Assembly (NCBI GenBank): GCA_035606695.1
Contig: DATNEW010000008.1
Coordinates: 1 to 64,000 of the forward strand
Origin: Gemmatimonadaceae bacterium
GTDB taxonomy: Bacteria; Gemmatimonadota; Gemmatimonadetes; Gemmatimonadales; Gemmatimonadaceae
DNA: 64,000 nucleotides
Direction of reading: 5' to 3'
Shown here: positions 19,106 to 27,329 of the stretch, one piece after another
Layout: every line of letters starts with the position of its first letter
Numbering within the stretch: position 1 is the stretch's first letter
Program-made: the position numbers and the translations under genes
The notes under the pieces: generated by a model
Databases searched by the model: none
Seen by the model: the letters and a program-made list of their open reading frames with translations, nothing else
What the model was told of the DNA's origin: nothing

Positions 19106-21574
19106 ATGCTTCGAGCACCTTTCGCCGCGATTATTGCGCTCCTCTTCGTCGCTCCGTTCGTTGGCGCGCAAGTCCGTGCGCCTCAGGCGCCAGTTGCGGG
19201 CCCGGGTGAAGTCCGCGGCCACCTCGTCGATTCCGTAACCGGCCAGCCCGTCACGACCGGCTCCGTCGCCGTTCGCCGAGTTGGTGATTCCACGTTCGTG
19301 AGCGGTGCGCTGCCGAAAGAAGACGGGTCCTTCCGCGTCGACGGCCTGCGTCCCGGCCGCTACACGCTGCGCGTGCGCGCGATCGGATTCGCGATGTTGA
19401 CGCGCAACGACATCGTGGTGACCGCCGAACGTCCCGTGGTCGAGCTCGGGACGGTTGCGCTCAACGTCGTCGCCGCAAAGCTCGAGGCCGCTCAGACTGT
19501 CGCCGAGCGTGAGGACGTGGTGCTCGCGCCCGATCGCACGAGCTACAGCGTGAAGAACATGCCGGCGGCGAGCGGCGGAACGGCCATCGACGTGCTGCGC
19601 AACATTCCACTCGTCGAAGTCGACGGATCGAACAACGTCAGTCTGCGCGGCAACGCGAACGTCGTCATTCAAATCAATGGTCGCTCGACGCCGCTCAAAG
19701 GCGACCAGCTCGGCGCGTTCCTGGCGCAGCTGCCGGCCGGAACGGTGAAGAACGTCGAGGTGGCGACGAATCCGTCGGCGAAGGACGATCCCGAGGGCAC
19801 GGCGGGCATCATCAACATCGTGCTCAATCAGGAGACGGAGCTTGGCCTGAGCGGCGGGATTTCGGCCGGCACCGCATCCACCGGCGCGGTGAACGCCAAC
19901 GGCAACATCGGCAAGCAGCAGGGCAAGCTCACGCTGTTCGGGTCGGGCAGCATCTACCAGGATCACCGCGCGACGTCGGGCACCATCTCCCGCACGAATC
20001 TCGTGATTCCGACGCCCGCGTTTACCGAGACACAGTTGGCTGGTCATCAGTCGCCGATCTCGGGCGGCGGTACGCTGCGCAGCGAGTACCGATTTACGGA
20101 CCGTACCTCGTTGTCGTTCGACAGTTATCTCTACGCCGGACAATTCGGCGGCAATTCGTCGTCGGCGTACACCGATTTCAATCCCGACCGCGACGTCATC
20201 GGCTCGTTCCTCCAGCTGCAGTCGCAAGTCTCGCGCAGCACGTCGATCGATCTCGACGCCACGTTCCGCCATTTCGCCGACAAGAATCAGCCGGTGTTCT
20301 CGACGGAGCTCGAGTACTCGAACACGCGCGCGACGTCGGACATCGATCTGTCGGGCACGGTGATGCAACCCGACGCGAGCACCCCGGCGTCGATTCCGAC
20401 GGAGCGCGATCACACGCTCGGCCACTATCCGTATCTCAACTGGAAGACGGATTACACCGCGCAATTCGGCGCGACCACCAAGCTGGAGACGGGCGTGAAG
20501 GTCACGCGCCGCACGACGTCGAACGACTTCGACGCGGCGAATCTCAATCCGGCGACCGGCGTCTTTACGCTCGTCCCTGAGCGCAGCACCGCGTTCGATT
20601 ATCACGAAGACATCGGCGCCGGGTATGCGCTGCTGTCCAACAAGTTCGACAACGTCCAGACACAGGCGGGCGTGCGTCTCGAGGACGCGGCGACGTATCT
20701 CGATCTGCGGTTGGCGGACGAGCAGTTCGACCGTCGTTACAACAGCGCGTATCCGAGCGCGATTGCGACATACAACTTCACGCCGCTCCGGCAGGTTCGT
20801 CTCAGCTATTCGCGGCGCGTGAGCCGGCCGAATCCGTATCAGCTCAGTCCTATCGAATACCGACAGGACACGCGCAACGTGTTCCGCGGCAACCCGGCGC
20901 TCCGTGCCGAGTACACCGACGCGCTCGAGGCGGGCTATCAGGAGTCGCGTTCGTGGGGATCGATTCAACTCAATCCCTATCTCCGCAGCACGTCGCACGC
21001 GGTGCGCAACATTCAGTTCGTCGATTCGACGGGCGTTTCCGTGAGCACGTATGACAACGTGGCAAGCACCCTGACGCTCGGCACGGATCTCAACATCAAC
21101 GCGCATCACGGCCCGCTGCAACTCGGCGGCGGCGCGAGTGTGTATCACTACTCGAGTGACGCCTCGAACCTGTCGGGCAATCTGTCAGCGCACGCCGTGG
21201 TGTGGTCGGCGCGCACGAATGCCACATGGAAATTCACGCCGAAAGCGGACGCACAGTTCTTCGCGTACTATCGCGCACCGTATGCGACGGAAGGTGGCTC
21301 GCAGCTCGCGAGCGTGTCGATGAATCTGGCGGGTCGGTACAAGCTGTGGGGCGATCAGGGCAACATCTCGCTCCGCGTCTCCGATCCGTTCAAGATGCAG
21401 AAGTACGGCTATCGCACGGCGAACGGCACGGTGGTCGAGTTCAGCGAGCGTTTCTTTGGATCGCGCGCGGTGTATCTGACGATCACGCGGAACTTCGGGC
21501 AGGCGATCAAGCTGCAGCCGAAGCAGAGCGATCCGGACGCGCAGGCGCAGACGGGGCCGCCGCCGGGAGAGTGA
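19106..21574 (+). CDS. Outer-membrane beta-barrel receptor with carboxypeptidase-regulatory-like domain
   Basis: 822 aa. Signal peptide to about residue 21 (FVGAQ). A beta-sandwich regulatory domain follows at about 30-110 (VRGHLVDSVTGQPV, LRPGRYTLRVRAIGF). Next comes a plug-like domain at about 140-240 (GGTAIDVLRNIPLVEVDG, NVVIQINGRSTPL, VEVATNPSAKDDPEGTAGII). The rest is barrel strands with alternating aromatic residues, ending QPKQSDPDA. This layout is that of the outer-membrane barrel family related to TonB-dependent transporters in the FCB group; ligand unknown. No clear TonB box is seen. No SusD-like partner lies nearby. Confidence 0.85.
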   Translation: MLRAPFAAIIALLFVAPFVGAQVRAPQAPVAGPGEVRGHLVDSVTGQPVTTGSVAVRRVGDSTFVSGALPKEDGSFRVDGLRPGRYTLRVRAIGFAMLTRNDIVVTAERPVVELGTVALNVVAAKLEAAQTVAEREDVVLAPDRTSYSVKNMPAASGGTAIDVLRNIPLVEVDGSNNVSLRGNANVVIQINGRSTPLKGDQLGAFLAQLPAGTVKNVEVATNPSAKDDPEGTAGIINIVLNQETELGLSGGISAGTASTGAVNANGNIGKQQGKLTLFGSGSIYQDHRATSGTISRTNLVIPTPAFTETQLAGHQSPISGGGTLRSEYRFTDRTSLSFDSYLYAGQFGGNSSSAYTDFNPDRDVIGSFLQLQSQVSRSTSIDLDATFRHFADKNQPVFSTELEYSNTRATSDIDLSGTVMQPDASTPASIPTERDHTLGHYPYLNWKTDYTAQFGATTKLETGVKVTRRTTSNDFDAANLNPATGVFTLVPERSTAFDYHEDIGAGYALLSNKFDNVQTQAGVRLEDAATYLDLRLADEQFDRRYNSAYPSAIATYNFTPLRQVRLSYSRRVSRPNPYQLSPIEYRQDTRNVFRGNPALRAEYTDALEAGYQESRSWGSIQLNPYLRSTSHAVRNIQFVDSTGVSVSTYDNVASTLTLGTDLNINAHHGPLQLGGGASVYHYSSDASNLSGNLSAHAVVWSARTNATWKFTPKADAQFFAYYRAPYATEGGSQLASVSMNLAGRYKLWGDQGNISLRVSDPFKMQKYGYRTANGTVVEFSERFFGSRAVYLTITRNFGQAIKLQPKQSDPDAQAQTGPPPGE

Positions 21575-21590
21575 GCTCGCGGCGAGGCGC

Positions 21591-22059
21591 CTACGTATCG
21601 CCGAATACGTCCGTGAAAAACGTCGGGAGGTCGAGCACGAACGCGTCGCTCGCCCCAGGCGGCGTCCGCGTCAATTCGTTGTCGCAGATGAGCGCACGCT
21701 CGTCACCGGGGCGCCAGCATTCGATGACGCGTGCGTCGCAGTCGACGATCCAGTATTCGGGAACGGCGGTGCGCGCGAAGTAGCGCCGTTTCTTCACACG
21801 GTCGGTTCGAGCTGAAGACGTCAGGTGCGACCGCCGAATTCTGATCGAGCTCGATGGCGGCTGGCGCGGTGAGCGTATCTCCGCCGCGTTGCCGGCGAAC
21901 ATATGGCCCGAGCCGGAGCACGAGCTCCTCGACGGCATACTGATGCACAGGCCGGGGCGCCGGCGGCACCAGCAACTCGCCGTCGATGACTTCGTAGCGC
22001 GGCCAATGCGACGGATTCTTGGCGTTGAGCTCGCGGGCCTCGGCAGCGGTCCACATCAT
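21591..22059 (-). pseudogene. Broken Uma2-family (DUF820) endonuclease gene
   Basis: Reading from 22059, the frame gives a normal Uma2 N-terminus (PRYEVIDGELLVPPAP, then the metal-binding APDVF). At about 21820 the sense moves to another frame, which gives the normal C-terminal half (TDRVKKRRYFARTAVPEYW then VFVLDLPTFF-like end). Compared with the intact relative at 49180, about 30 residues between the PD motif and the SSARADR motif are missing, including the expected E-x-K-type strand. The gene therefore carries an internal deletion with a frame change and can hardly be active. The last codons stop at 21591, next to the barrel gene's stop. Confidence 0.8.
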
Positions 22060-22181
22060 TTCGTCACGGTTTGCGCTCGGGTGGCACCGCCGGCAGGAAA
22101 CTGGTTGCCGATTAGCCTGCCGAGGACATAGTGTGTTCCAGTCACTCGCACGCCGGAAATGACATCACATCACCTGTCATC

Positions 22182-22907
22182 GTGAAGACGCCCGTCGCCG
22201 ATACTGCCCTCGAGGATATCGTCTCCGCCATCGTTCCAGCCTTCGCGCCGGCGCGAATCCTCTTGTTCGGAAGCCGAGCGCGCGGCGAGCAGCACGACGA
22301 CAGCGACTACGATATCATGGTCCTGTTCGACGATGAGAGCCCGCGCGCGGAGGCAGAGATTCATGGTCTCGTATCGCGAGCGAGCCGCCCGGTAGACGTG
22401 ATCGCGACGACGGTCGACCGCTTCGAGCGCCGTCGCACGGATGTCGGAACGCTCGAATTCGTCGTAGCGCGTGAAGGACAGATTCTGTACGAGCGTCAGT
22501 CTTCGCCGCCTCCGCGCGTCGTGCGCGAGCGGCCGGCGATACCGGAGTCGTTCGGTGAGTGGGTCGAGCGCGCCGAGAGCGATTACCTGATGATGAACAG
22601 GGGCGTTGGTGACGCGAGGACCGCCGACGCCACCGCGTTTCACGCACACCAGTGTGTCGAGAAGTACCTGAAGGCAAATCTCGTCCTTCGTGGCGTTGCT
22701 CCGCCGCGCACGCACGTCTTGGCTAAGCTCCTCGAATTGAGCGTGGCATCGATTCGAGCCGACGCGCGCACCAGCGACGCGTGCGCCTTACTCGATCGAC
22801 TCTGGCCGTTGTCGCGATACCCCAAGGAACGCCGACCGACGACCGAAGAAGTCGCCGCGGCGGTTGAGGCGGCGACGCTCGTGCGCGCCGCGCTCACCCT
22901 TTCGTAG
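22182..22907 (+). CDS. MNT nucleotidyltransferase-HEPN fusion protein
   Basis: 241 aa from GTG 22182; an in-frame GTG at 22131 is an alternative. The N-terminal domain (about 10-100) is a minimal nucleotidyltransferase with the motif LFGSRARGEQHDDSDYDIMV. The C-terminal domain (about 125-235) is a HEPN domain with AFHAHQCVEKYLKANLVL. In MntA/HepT pairs these are two proteins forming a toxin-antitoxin system in which the MNT antitoxin AMPylates the HEPN RNase. Here both sit in one chain. The canonical HEPN RNase motif R-x4-6-H is not obvious, so the fusion may be inactive as a toxin or have another role. It lies in a patch of small accessory genes. Confidence 0.82.
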   Translation: MKTPVADTALEDIVSAIVPAFAPARILLFGSRARGEQHDDSDYDIMVLFDDESPRAEAEIHGLVSRASRPVDVIATTVDRFERRRTDVGTLEFVVAREGQILYERQSSPPPRVVRERPAIPESFGEWVERAESDYLMMNRGVGDARTADATAFHAHQCVEKYLKANLVLRGVAPPRTHVLAKLLELSVASIRADARTSDACALLDRLWPLSRYPKERRPTTEEVAAAVEAATLVRAALTLS

Positions 22908-22939
22908 AAACAGCGCCGCCCCCGCACTACATTGGACCC

Positions 22940-23329
22940 ATGACCGACCCCACGCCCTCCGCCGACGCCGTGAGCGTCAGCGCGATTCTCGCGCAGCGCA
23001 GCCGGCAAGACCGCGCCGAACTGCTCGAGGATCTCGTGATGCTGCTCATCGGCGTCATGCCGGGCGTCGAAGTCAAACGCGCCCTGCTCACGCGAAAGGT
23101 CCAATCGGTCCGCGTCCCCTTCGGCGAGCTCGCCTACGTCCTCGAGCGCGCGCGCGGCACGTCGTTCGAGGCCCGCCGCCAACAGGTCGTTCGCAACGTC
23201 GTCATTCGAAACGAACCCATCGACGTCGACGTCTTCATCAGTGAACTGAGCGCGGCCCTCGATGCCGAGGCACGCCGCACCGAACGCGGACGGCAGGCGC
23301 TGGATTCGTGGATGCGTTCGAATACCTGA
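22940..23329 (+). CDS. Conserved-looking protein of unknown function
   Basis: 129 aa, not recognised. ATG start 33 bases after the MNT-HEPN stop. It is mostly helical and charged: QRSRQDRAELLEDLVMLLIG, then a short beta-like part (VKRALLTRKVQSVRVPFGEL), then a helix with DAEARRTERGRQAL. No Cys, no membrane segment, no signal. Codon use is like its neighbours. The YbjQ-like gene follows 30 bases later on the same strand, so the two are probably co-transcribed; that is the only clue to a role. Confidence 0.55.
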   Translation: MTDPTPSADAVSVSAILAQRSRQDRAELLEDLVMLLIGVMPGVEVKRALLTRKVQSVRVPFGELAYVLERARGTSFEARRQQVVRNVVIRNEPIDVDVFISELSAALDAEARRTERGRQALDSWMRSNT

Positions 23330-23358
23330 ATGTAACATCTTGAACACGGAGCCGGATC

Positions 23359-24192
23359 ATGCCCGAGTATACGCCGGGGTCCACCGCCAACCTGCCGCCG
23401 GGCGCCGCCGCTCGCTTGCGCGGCATGCGCGGCGACGGAGAGCGCCCGAAGTTCTTCACGAGCGACCTGTCGGTCGACGAGTTCCTGCTCGTCGAGGACG
23501 CGGGATTCCAGCCCTTGGGCCTCGTCCTCGGCTCTTCGATCTACCACGTCGGCTTTCAGTGGCAGAAGTGGAGCGTCAGCCAGGAGCTCCCGGTGCTGAC
23601 GCACGCGATGTACGAAGCGCGCGAGCTCGCCATGACGAGAATGGAGGAGGAAGCGGATCTCCTCGGCGCCGACGGCATCGTCGGCGTGCGTCTCATCTTC
23701 TCGAAGTATTCGATCGACGCCGACGTCCTCGAGTTCCAGGCGATTGGCACGGCGGTTCGTCATGCCAAGAAGGGCGGAAGCTACCGCACCAAAGACAATC
23801 GGCCGTTCACGTCCGACTTGAGCGGGCAGGATTTGTGGAAGCTCGTACGCGGCGGCTATCGCCCGGTGTCGCTGGCGATGGGCGCCTGCGTGTATCACAT
23901 CGCGCACCTCGGATTCATGCAGGCGCTCAAGCAGGTGGGCCGCAATCAGGAGATGACGACGTACACCGAAGCGACGTACGCCGCGCGCGAGCTCGCGCTC
24001 GAGCGCATGCAGGCGGAGGCGATGGCGCGGGGCGGTGTTGGAATCGTCGCGGCGCGCGTCGAGGAATCAAATTGGGGGTGGGGCGCGAACGCGATCGAGT
24101 TCTTCGCGGTTGGCACGGCGGTCGCGCCAGTCGAGAGCTCTGACGGCGCCTCGGTCGGCGAGGTTCAGCGTGTCGTTTCGTTCGACGGCTGA
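23359..24192 (+). CDS. Protein with two tandem YbjQ-type (heavy-metal-binding-like) domains
   Basis: 277 aa, ATG start. Two copies of the same fold are readable: copy 1 at about 30-135 (KFFTSDLSVDEFLLVEDAGF, LGADGIVGVRL, LEFQAIGTAV) and copy 2 at about 150-260 (FTSDLSGQDLWKLVRGGY, GIVAARVEES, IEFFAVGTAV). YbjQ (DUF74) proteins form beta-barrel oligomers and are often labelled heavy-metal binding, without firm function. The duplication inside one chain is the point of interest. Its 3' end overlaps the convergent membrane-protein gene by 28 bases. Confidence 0.75.
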   Translation: MPEYTPGSTANLPPGAAARLRGMRGDGERPKFFTSDLSVDEFLLVEDAGFQPLGLVLGSSIYHVGFQWQKWSVSQELPVLTHAMYEARELAMTRMEEEADLLGADGIVGVRLIFSKYSIDADVLEFQAIGTAVRHAKKGGSYRTKDNRPFTSDLSGQDLWKLVRGGYRPVSLAMGACVYHIAHLGFMQALKQVGRNQEMTTYTEATYAARELALERMQAEAMARGGVGIVAARVEESNWGWGANAIEFFAVGTAVAPVESSDGASVGEVQRVVSFDG

Positions 24193-24578
24193 CCTGGCTG
24201 TCGCTTGAGGCGAGCTTCGGCGCTCGATCGCAGCAGCTCGAACTGATGCTGTAACCGCCGAAGCTCTTCGTCGGACAGATCTTCCATGTCGACCAGCTCG
24301 TTGCGCGCGCTTCTCACCGCGCGAATCAGCTCATCGAGCTTGAGCTGCGTCACCTGCGCGTCGCGATTCTGCGTGTGCTGGATGAGAAAGACCATCAGGA
24401 ACGTGATGATGGTCGTTCCGGTGTTGATCGTCAGTTGCCATCCGTCGGAATAGTGGAAGAGTGGCCCGCTGACGGCCCATAGCAGAACGACCAGCATCGC
24501 CGCGACGAAGGCCCACGACGAGCCGACGGCGTGCGACGTGGCGACGGCGAAACGGCGGAATCCCGGTTGTTTCTGCAC
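24165..24578 (-). CDS. Low-affinity iron permease-like small membrane protein
   Basis: 137 aa from GTG 24578; the frame is open to 24656, but that would overlap the gene before it. Two membrane helices at about 18-40 (WAFVAAMLVVLLWAVSGPLF) and 48-65 (TIITFLMVFLIQHTQNRD). The second is the signature of the low-affinity iron permease family, whose bacterial members are short. A C-terminal coiled segment follows (LKLDELIRAVRSARNELVDM). Despite the family name, iron transport by these two-helix proteins is not established. It is the last gene of the leftward marR operon, 28 bases after the small basic protein. Confidence 0.75.
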   Translation of the reverse strand: MQKQPGFRRFAVATSHAVGSSWAFVAAMLVVLLWAVSGPLFHYSDGWQLTINTGTTIITFLMVFLIQHTQNRDAQVTQLKLDELIRAVRSARNELVDMEDLSDEELRRLQHQFELLRSSAEARLKRQPGQPSNETTR

Positions 24579-24606
24579 GATGCCACGCCGCGTTGAAGTG
24601 TGTGTC

Positions 24607-24876
24607 TTACGCGTTGCCCTCGCGGCGACGCGTCGCCCAGCCCTTCTTTGCCGCACGGCTCCGCTCGGCGTGCGTCATGCTGCCGGCGCTCGTGTCACGC
24701 TTCCCGCGTCCCGAGCCGCCGGGCTTGTTGCCGCCGCCGGTCTCCTTGTTGACCGTCGCCCACGCACGCCGCTCTGCTTCGTGCTTGCCGACGCCGCGCT
24801 TTTCGTAGCCTTCCTCGATGTGATCTTCCATCCGCTTCTGCTTGTCGGTGTATTTCGATTTATCGCCGCGAGCCAC
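24607..24876 (-). CDS. Small basic hydrophilic protein (often annotated plasmid stabilization protein)
   Basis: 89 aa, highly charged and glycine-rich: DKSKYTDKQKRMEDHIEEGY, then AWATVNKETGGGNKPGGSG and a basic tail AAKKGWATRRREG. Small proteins of this type with the AWATVNKETGGG motif are frequent in soil bacteria and are usually labelled plasmid stabilization proteins without evidence. The composition resembles stress-related hydrophilic or KGG-type proteins. Its start overlaps the end of the marR gene by 17 bases, so it is translationally linked to the regulator. Confidence 0.7.
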   Translation of the reverse strand: MARGDKSKYTDKQKRMEDHIEEGYEKRGVGKHEAERRAWATVNKETGGGNKPGGSGRGKRDTSAGSMTHAERSRAAKKGWATRRREGNA

Positions 24877-25423
24877 GAGGTCTCCTCGTTGATGACGCCT
24901 TGCCAGCCCGCAAGCGACGGGCCGCTTCCGGTTCGAACAGCGGGGCGTTCGACGCGTCGGCCGGAACGCGCATCACCGACAGCAACGCGCCGATTCCGCG
25001 GATGAGTGCGTCCATTTCCGCCGGCCGCATCGTGTCGAGTCCGCGCAGCATGCGCGCGATGGGCGGCTCGGGCGCTCGCCGGGCCACGGAGCGGCCTTTC
25101 GGCGTCAGCGTCACGCACACGCGCCGGCCATCGTCGGCCGAGCGGGTGCGTGTGACGAGGCCGGCGTCCTCGAGGCGGCGGGCGAGCAGCGACACGGTGC
25201 TCTGCTGCGTGAGCGCGCGCGCCGCGAGCTCGTTGATCGTGAGCTCGCGCTCGCGCTCCAGCTGCCGCAGCACGAAGAGCTGCGCGTTCGTGACGCCCGA
25301 TCCCTGCTCGACGGCGCGCGCCGATTCACCGAGCACGTTGACGAGACGCCGAATACAATCAACCGCGCGAGCCGTTCGGTTGCGAGCCGAGCCGTCCGCA
25401 CGGTTTGCTGCTCGTGGAGTCAT
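24860..25423 (-). CDS. MarR-family transcriptional regulator
   Basis: 187 aa from ATG 25423; the longer frame to 25489 lacks family similarity and would cover the promoter. A winged helix is clear: ELTINELAARALTQQSTVSL (recognition helix region) followed by the wing RSADDGRRVCVTLTPKG with the conserved DxR-type turn. The N-terminal dimerisation helix holds a Cys at position 23 and the wing another Cys, which leaves redox sensing open, as in OhrR-type members; this is only a possibility. It is the first gene of a leftward operon, divergent from a six-gene oxidation operon. A 22-base palindrome with a TATAAT in each arm lies in the shared promoter region, the expected operator. Confidence 0.9.
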   Translation of the reverse strand: MTPRAANRADGSARNRTARAVDCIRRLVNVLGESARAVEQGSGVTNAQLFVLRQLERERELTINELAARALTQQSTVSLLARRLEDAGLVTRTRSADDGRRVCVTLTPKGRSVARRAPEPPIARMLRGLDTMRPAEMDALIRGIGALLSVMRVPADASNAPLFEPEAARRLRAGKASSTRRPRGSRR

Positions 25424-25489
25424 GATTGGCGAGCGATGTGGTCTCCTGCGTACCGATTGCGCCGCATGCAGGAATCGTGCAGCGCACAA

Positions 25490-25528
25490 ATTATATTGAC
25501 GTCACTATAATCGGTACGCTTCTTGTAG
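25490..25528. promoter_or_regulatory. Palindromic operator/divergent promoter, copy 1
   Basis: ATTATATTGAC at 25490-25500 and GTCACTATAAT at 25501-25511 form a 22-base palindrome with one mismatch per arm. Each arm ends in a TATAAT -10-like box, one reading right (25506-25511) and one reading left (complement of 25490-25495), matching the divergent genes on both sides. A further 17 bases (25512-25528) are also conserved in copy 2 at 35390. Total identity over 25494-25528 is 34 of 35. It is a likely MarR binding site; no shared -35 is seen. Confidence 0.72.
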
Positions 25529-25574
25529 GCCATCGGCGCACCACGTGGGCGCGGTTGCGCGCCTGGAGGAGCGT

Positions 25575-27329
25575 ATGGCCGATACCGTCGCCGATCTGCT
25601 CGTCGAACGCCTCATTGCCTGGGGCGTGGATACCATCTTTGGACTGCCGGGTGACGGCATCGACGGGTTGTTCGAGGCCATGCGAACGCGCGAAAAGGCG
25701 ATTCGCTTCGTCCAGGTACGCCACGAGGAGGCGGCGGCGTTCGCCGCATGCGGCTACGCCAAGTACACCGGACGACTCGGCGTCTGCATGGCGACGTCGG
25801 GACCGGGCGGCATTCACCTGCTCAACGGGCTGTACGACGCCAAGTGCGACGGCCAACCTGTCCTGGCGATTACCGGCCACACGTTTCACGACCTGATCGG
25901 CATGCAGTACCAGCAGGATGTCGATCTCGACAAGCTGTTCATGGACGTCGCGGCGTTCAATCAGCGCGTGATGGGTCCGGCGCATGTCCACAACGTCGTC
26001 GACGAAGCGATCAAGACCGCGCTGTCACGCCGCACGGTCTCGCACATCACCGTGCCCAAAGACATTCAGAAGTGGACCGTGGAGGATGGACACCGGTCTG
26101 GCGCGAACATCACGAAGCACAGCGCCGATCTGTACGCCGCCGTGCACTCCGTGCCGCCGCAGGAGATCCTGCGGCGCGCCGCCGACATCATCAACGACGG
26201 AAAGAAGGTTGCGATCCTCACCGGACGCGGCTGCCTCGGCGCACGCGATGAGGTGCTGCAGCTCGCGGAGAAAGTGCAGGGGCCGATCATCAAGCCGCTG
26301 CTCGGCAAAGCCGTCGTGCCCGACGACAGCGAATACACGACCGGCGGCGTTGGGCTGCTCGGCACGGCACCGTCGCAGGAAGCGCTCGCGGAGTGCGACA
26401 CGCTGCTCATCGCCGGCAGCGGCTTTCCCTACATGGAGTTCTATCCCAAACCGGGAAAAGCAAAGGGCATTCAGATCGACGTCGATCCGGCGCGCATCGG
26501 GCTGCGCTTCAACGTCGACGTCGGACTCGTCGGCGACTGCCGCACCGTGCTGCGCGCGCTGCTGCCGTTGATCGAAAAGAAGAAAAAGCACGACTTCCTC
26601 AAGGACGCGCAGGAGCGGATGAAGGATTGGCGCGGCCTGATGAAGAAGCGCGGCACGCGCGACGACATGCCGATGAAGCCGCAAGTCGTCACCTATCATC
26701 TCAACAAGCTGCTCGACGACGACGCCATCGTCTCGTCGGACAGCGGCACGATCGCGACGTGGAGCGCGCGCTACATCGACATGCGCGGCACGATGCAGTT
26801 CTCGCTCTCCGGCTCGCTGGCGACGATGGCGAACGGCCTGCCCTACAGCATCGGCGCGGCGATCGCGTACCCGAAGCGACAGGTGGTGTGCATCGTCGGC
26901 GACGGCGGATTCACGATGCTCATGGGCGAGATCGCGACGCTCGTGAAATACGACTTGAACGTCAAGGTCATCATCATCAAGAACAACGTCCTCGGCATGA
27001 TCAAGTGGGAGCAGATGGTGCTCGAGGGCAATCCGCAGTTCGGCGTCGAGCTCCAGCCGATCGACTTCGAGGCGTACGCGAAGGCCTGTGGCGCCGGCGG
27101 TTTCACCGTCGAGAAGCCAAAGGACGTTGAGAAAGTTCTAAAGGCGGCGCTGGCGCATCGCGGTCCGGCGGTGGTGCAGGCGGTGGTCGATCCGAACGAG
27201 CCGCCGATGCCCGGGAAGATCTCGACGAAGCAGGCGCTGCATTTCGCCGAAGCGCTCGCGCGCGGCGAGAAGGATCGCTGGGACATCATCAAGACGGTGG
27301 TCGAAGACAAAGTACGCGAGGTCATTTGA
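25575..27329 (+). CDS. Thiamine-diphosphate-dependent enzyme, pyruvate oxidase/dehydrogenase (quinone)-like
   Basis: 584 aa from ATG 25575. Three ThDP-enzyme domains: the pyrimidine-binding domain (1-175) with the activating Glu in VRHEEAAAFAACGYAK, the central domain (about 195-330), and the PP domain with GDGGFTMLMGEIATL leading to KNN about 28 residues on (about 441-471). The ending PNEPPMPGKISTKQALHFAEALAR resembles the membrane-binding tail region of PoxB, which turns pyruvate into acetate and CO2 and feeds electrons to quinone. Acetolactate synthase or another 2-oxoacid decarboxylase remains possible. First gene of the operon behind operator copy 1; the next gene overlaps its stop. Confidence 0.82.
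   Translation: MADTVADLLVERLIAWGVDTIFGLPGDGIDGLFEAMRTREKAIRFVQVRHEEAAAFAACGYAKYTGRLGVCMATSGPGGIHLLNGLYDAKCDGQPVLAITGHTFHDLIGMQYQQDVDLDKLFMDVAAFNQRVMGPAHVHNVVDEAIKTALSRRTVSHITVPKDIQKWTVEDGHRSGANITKHSADLYAAVHSVPPQEILRRAADIINDGKKVAILTGRGCLGARDEVLQLAEKVQGPIIKPLLGKAVVPDDSEYTTGGVGLLGTAPSQEALAECDTLLIAGSGFPYMEFYPKPGKAKGIQIDVDPARIGLRFNVDVGLVGDCRTVLRALLPLIEKKKKHDFLKDAQERMKDWRGLMKKRGTRDDMPMKPQVVTYHLNKLLDDDAIVSSDSGTIATWSARYIDMRGTMQFSLSGSLATMANGLPYSIGAAIAYPKRQVVCIVGDGGFTMLMGEIATLVKYDLNVKVIIIKNNVLGMIKWEQMVLEGNPQFGVELQPIDFEAYAKACGAGGFTVEKPKDVEKVLKAALAHRGPAVVQAVVDPNEPPMPGKISTKQALHFAEALARGEKDRWDIIKTVVEDKVREVI

Noticed and set aside
24607-24876. True plasmid stabilization function
   Set aside because: The label is inherited from databases; no ParE/RelE-like fold, partner or plasmid gene is seen.
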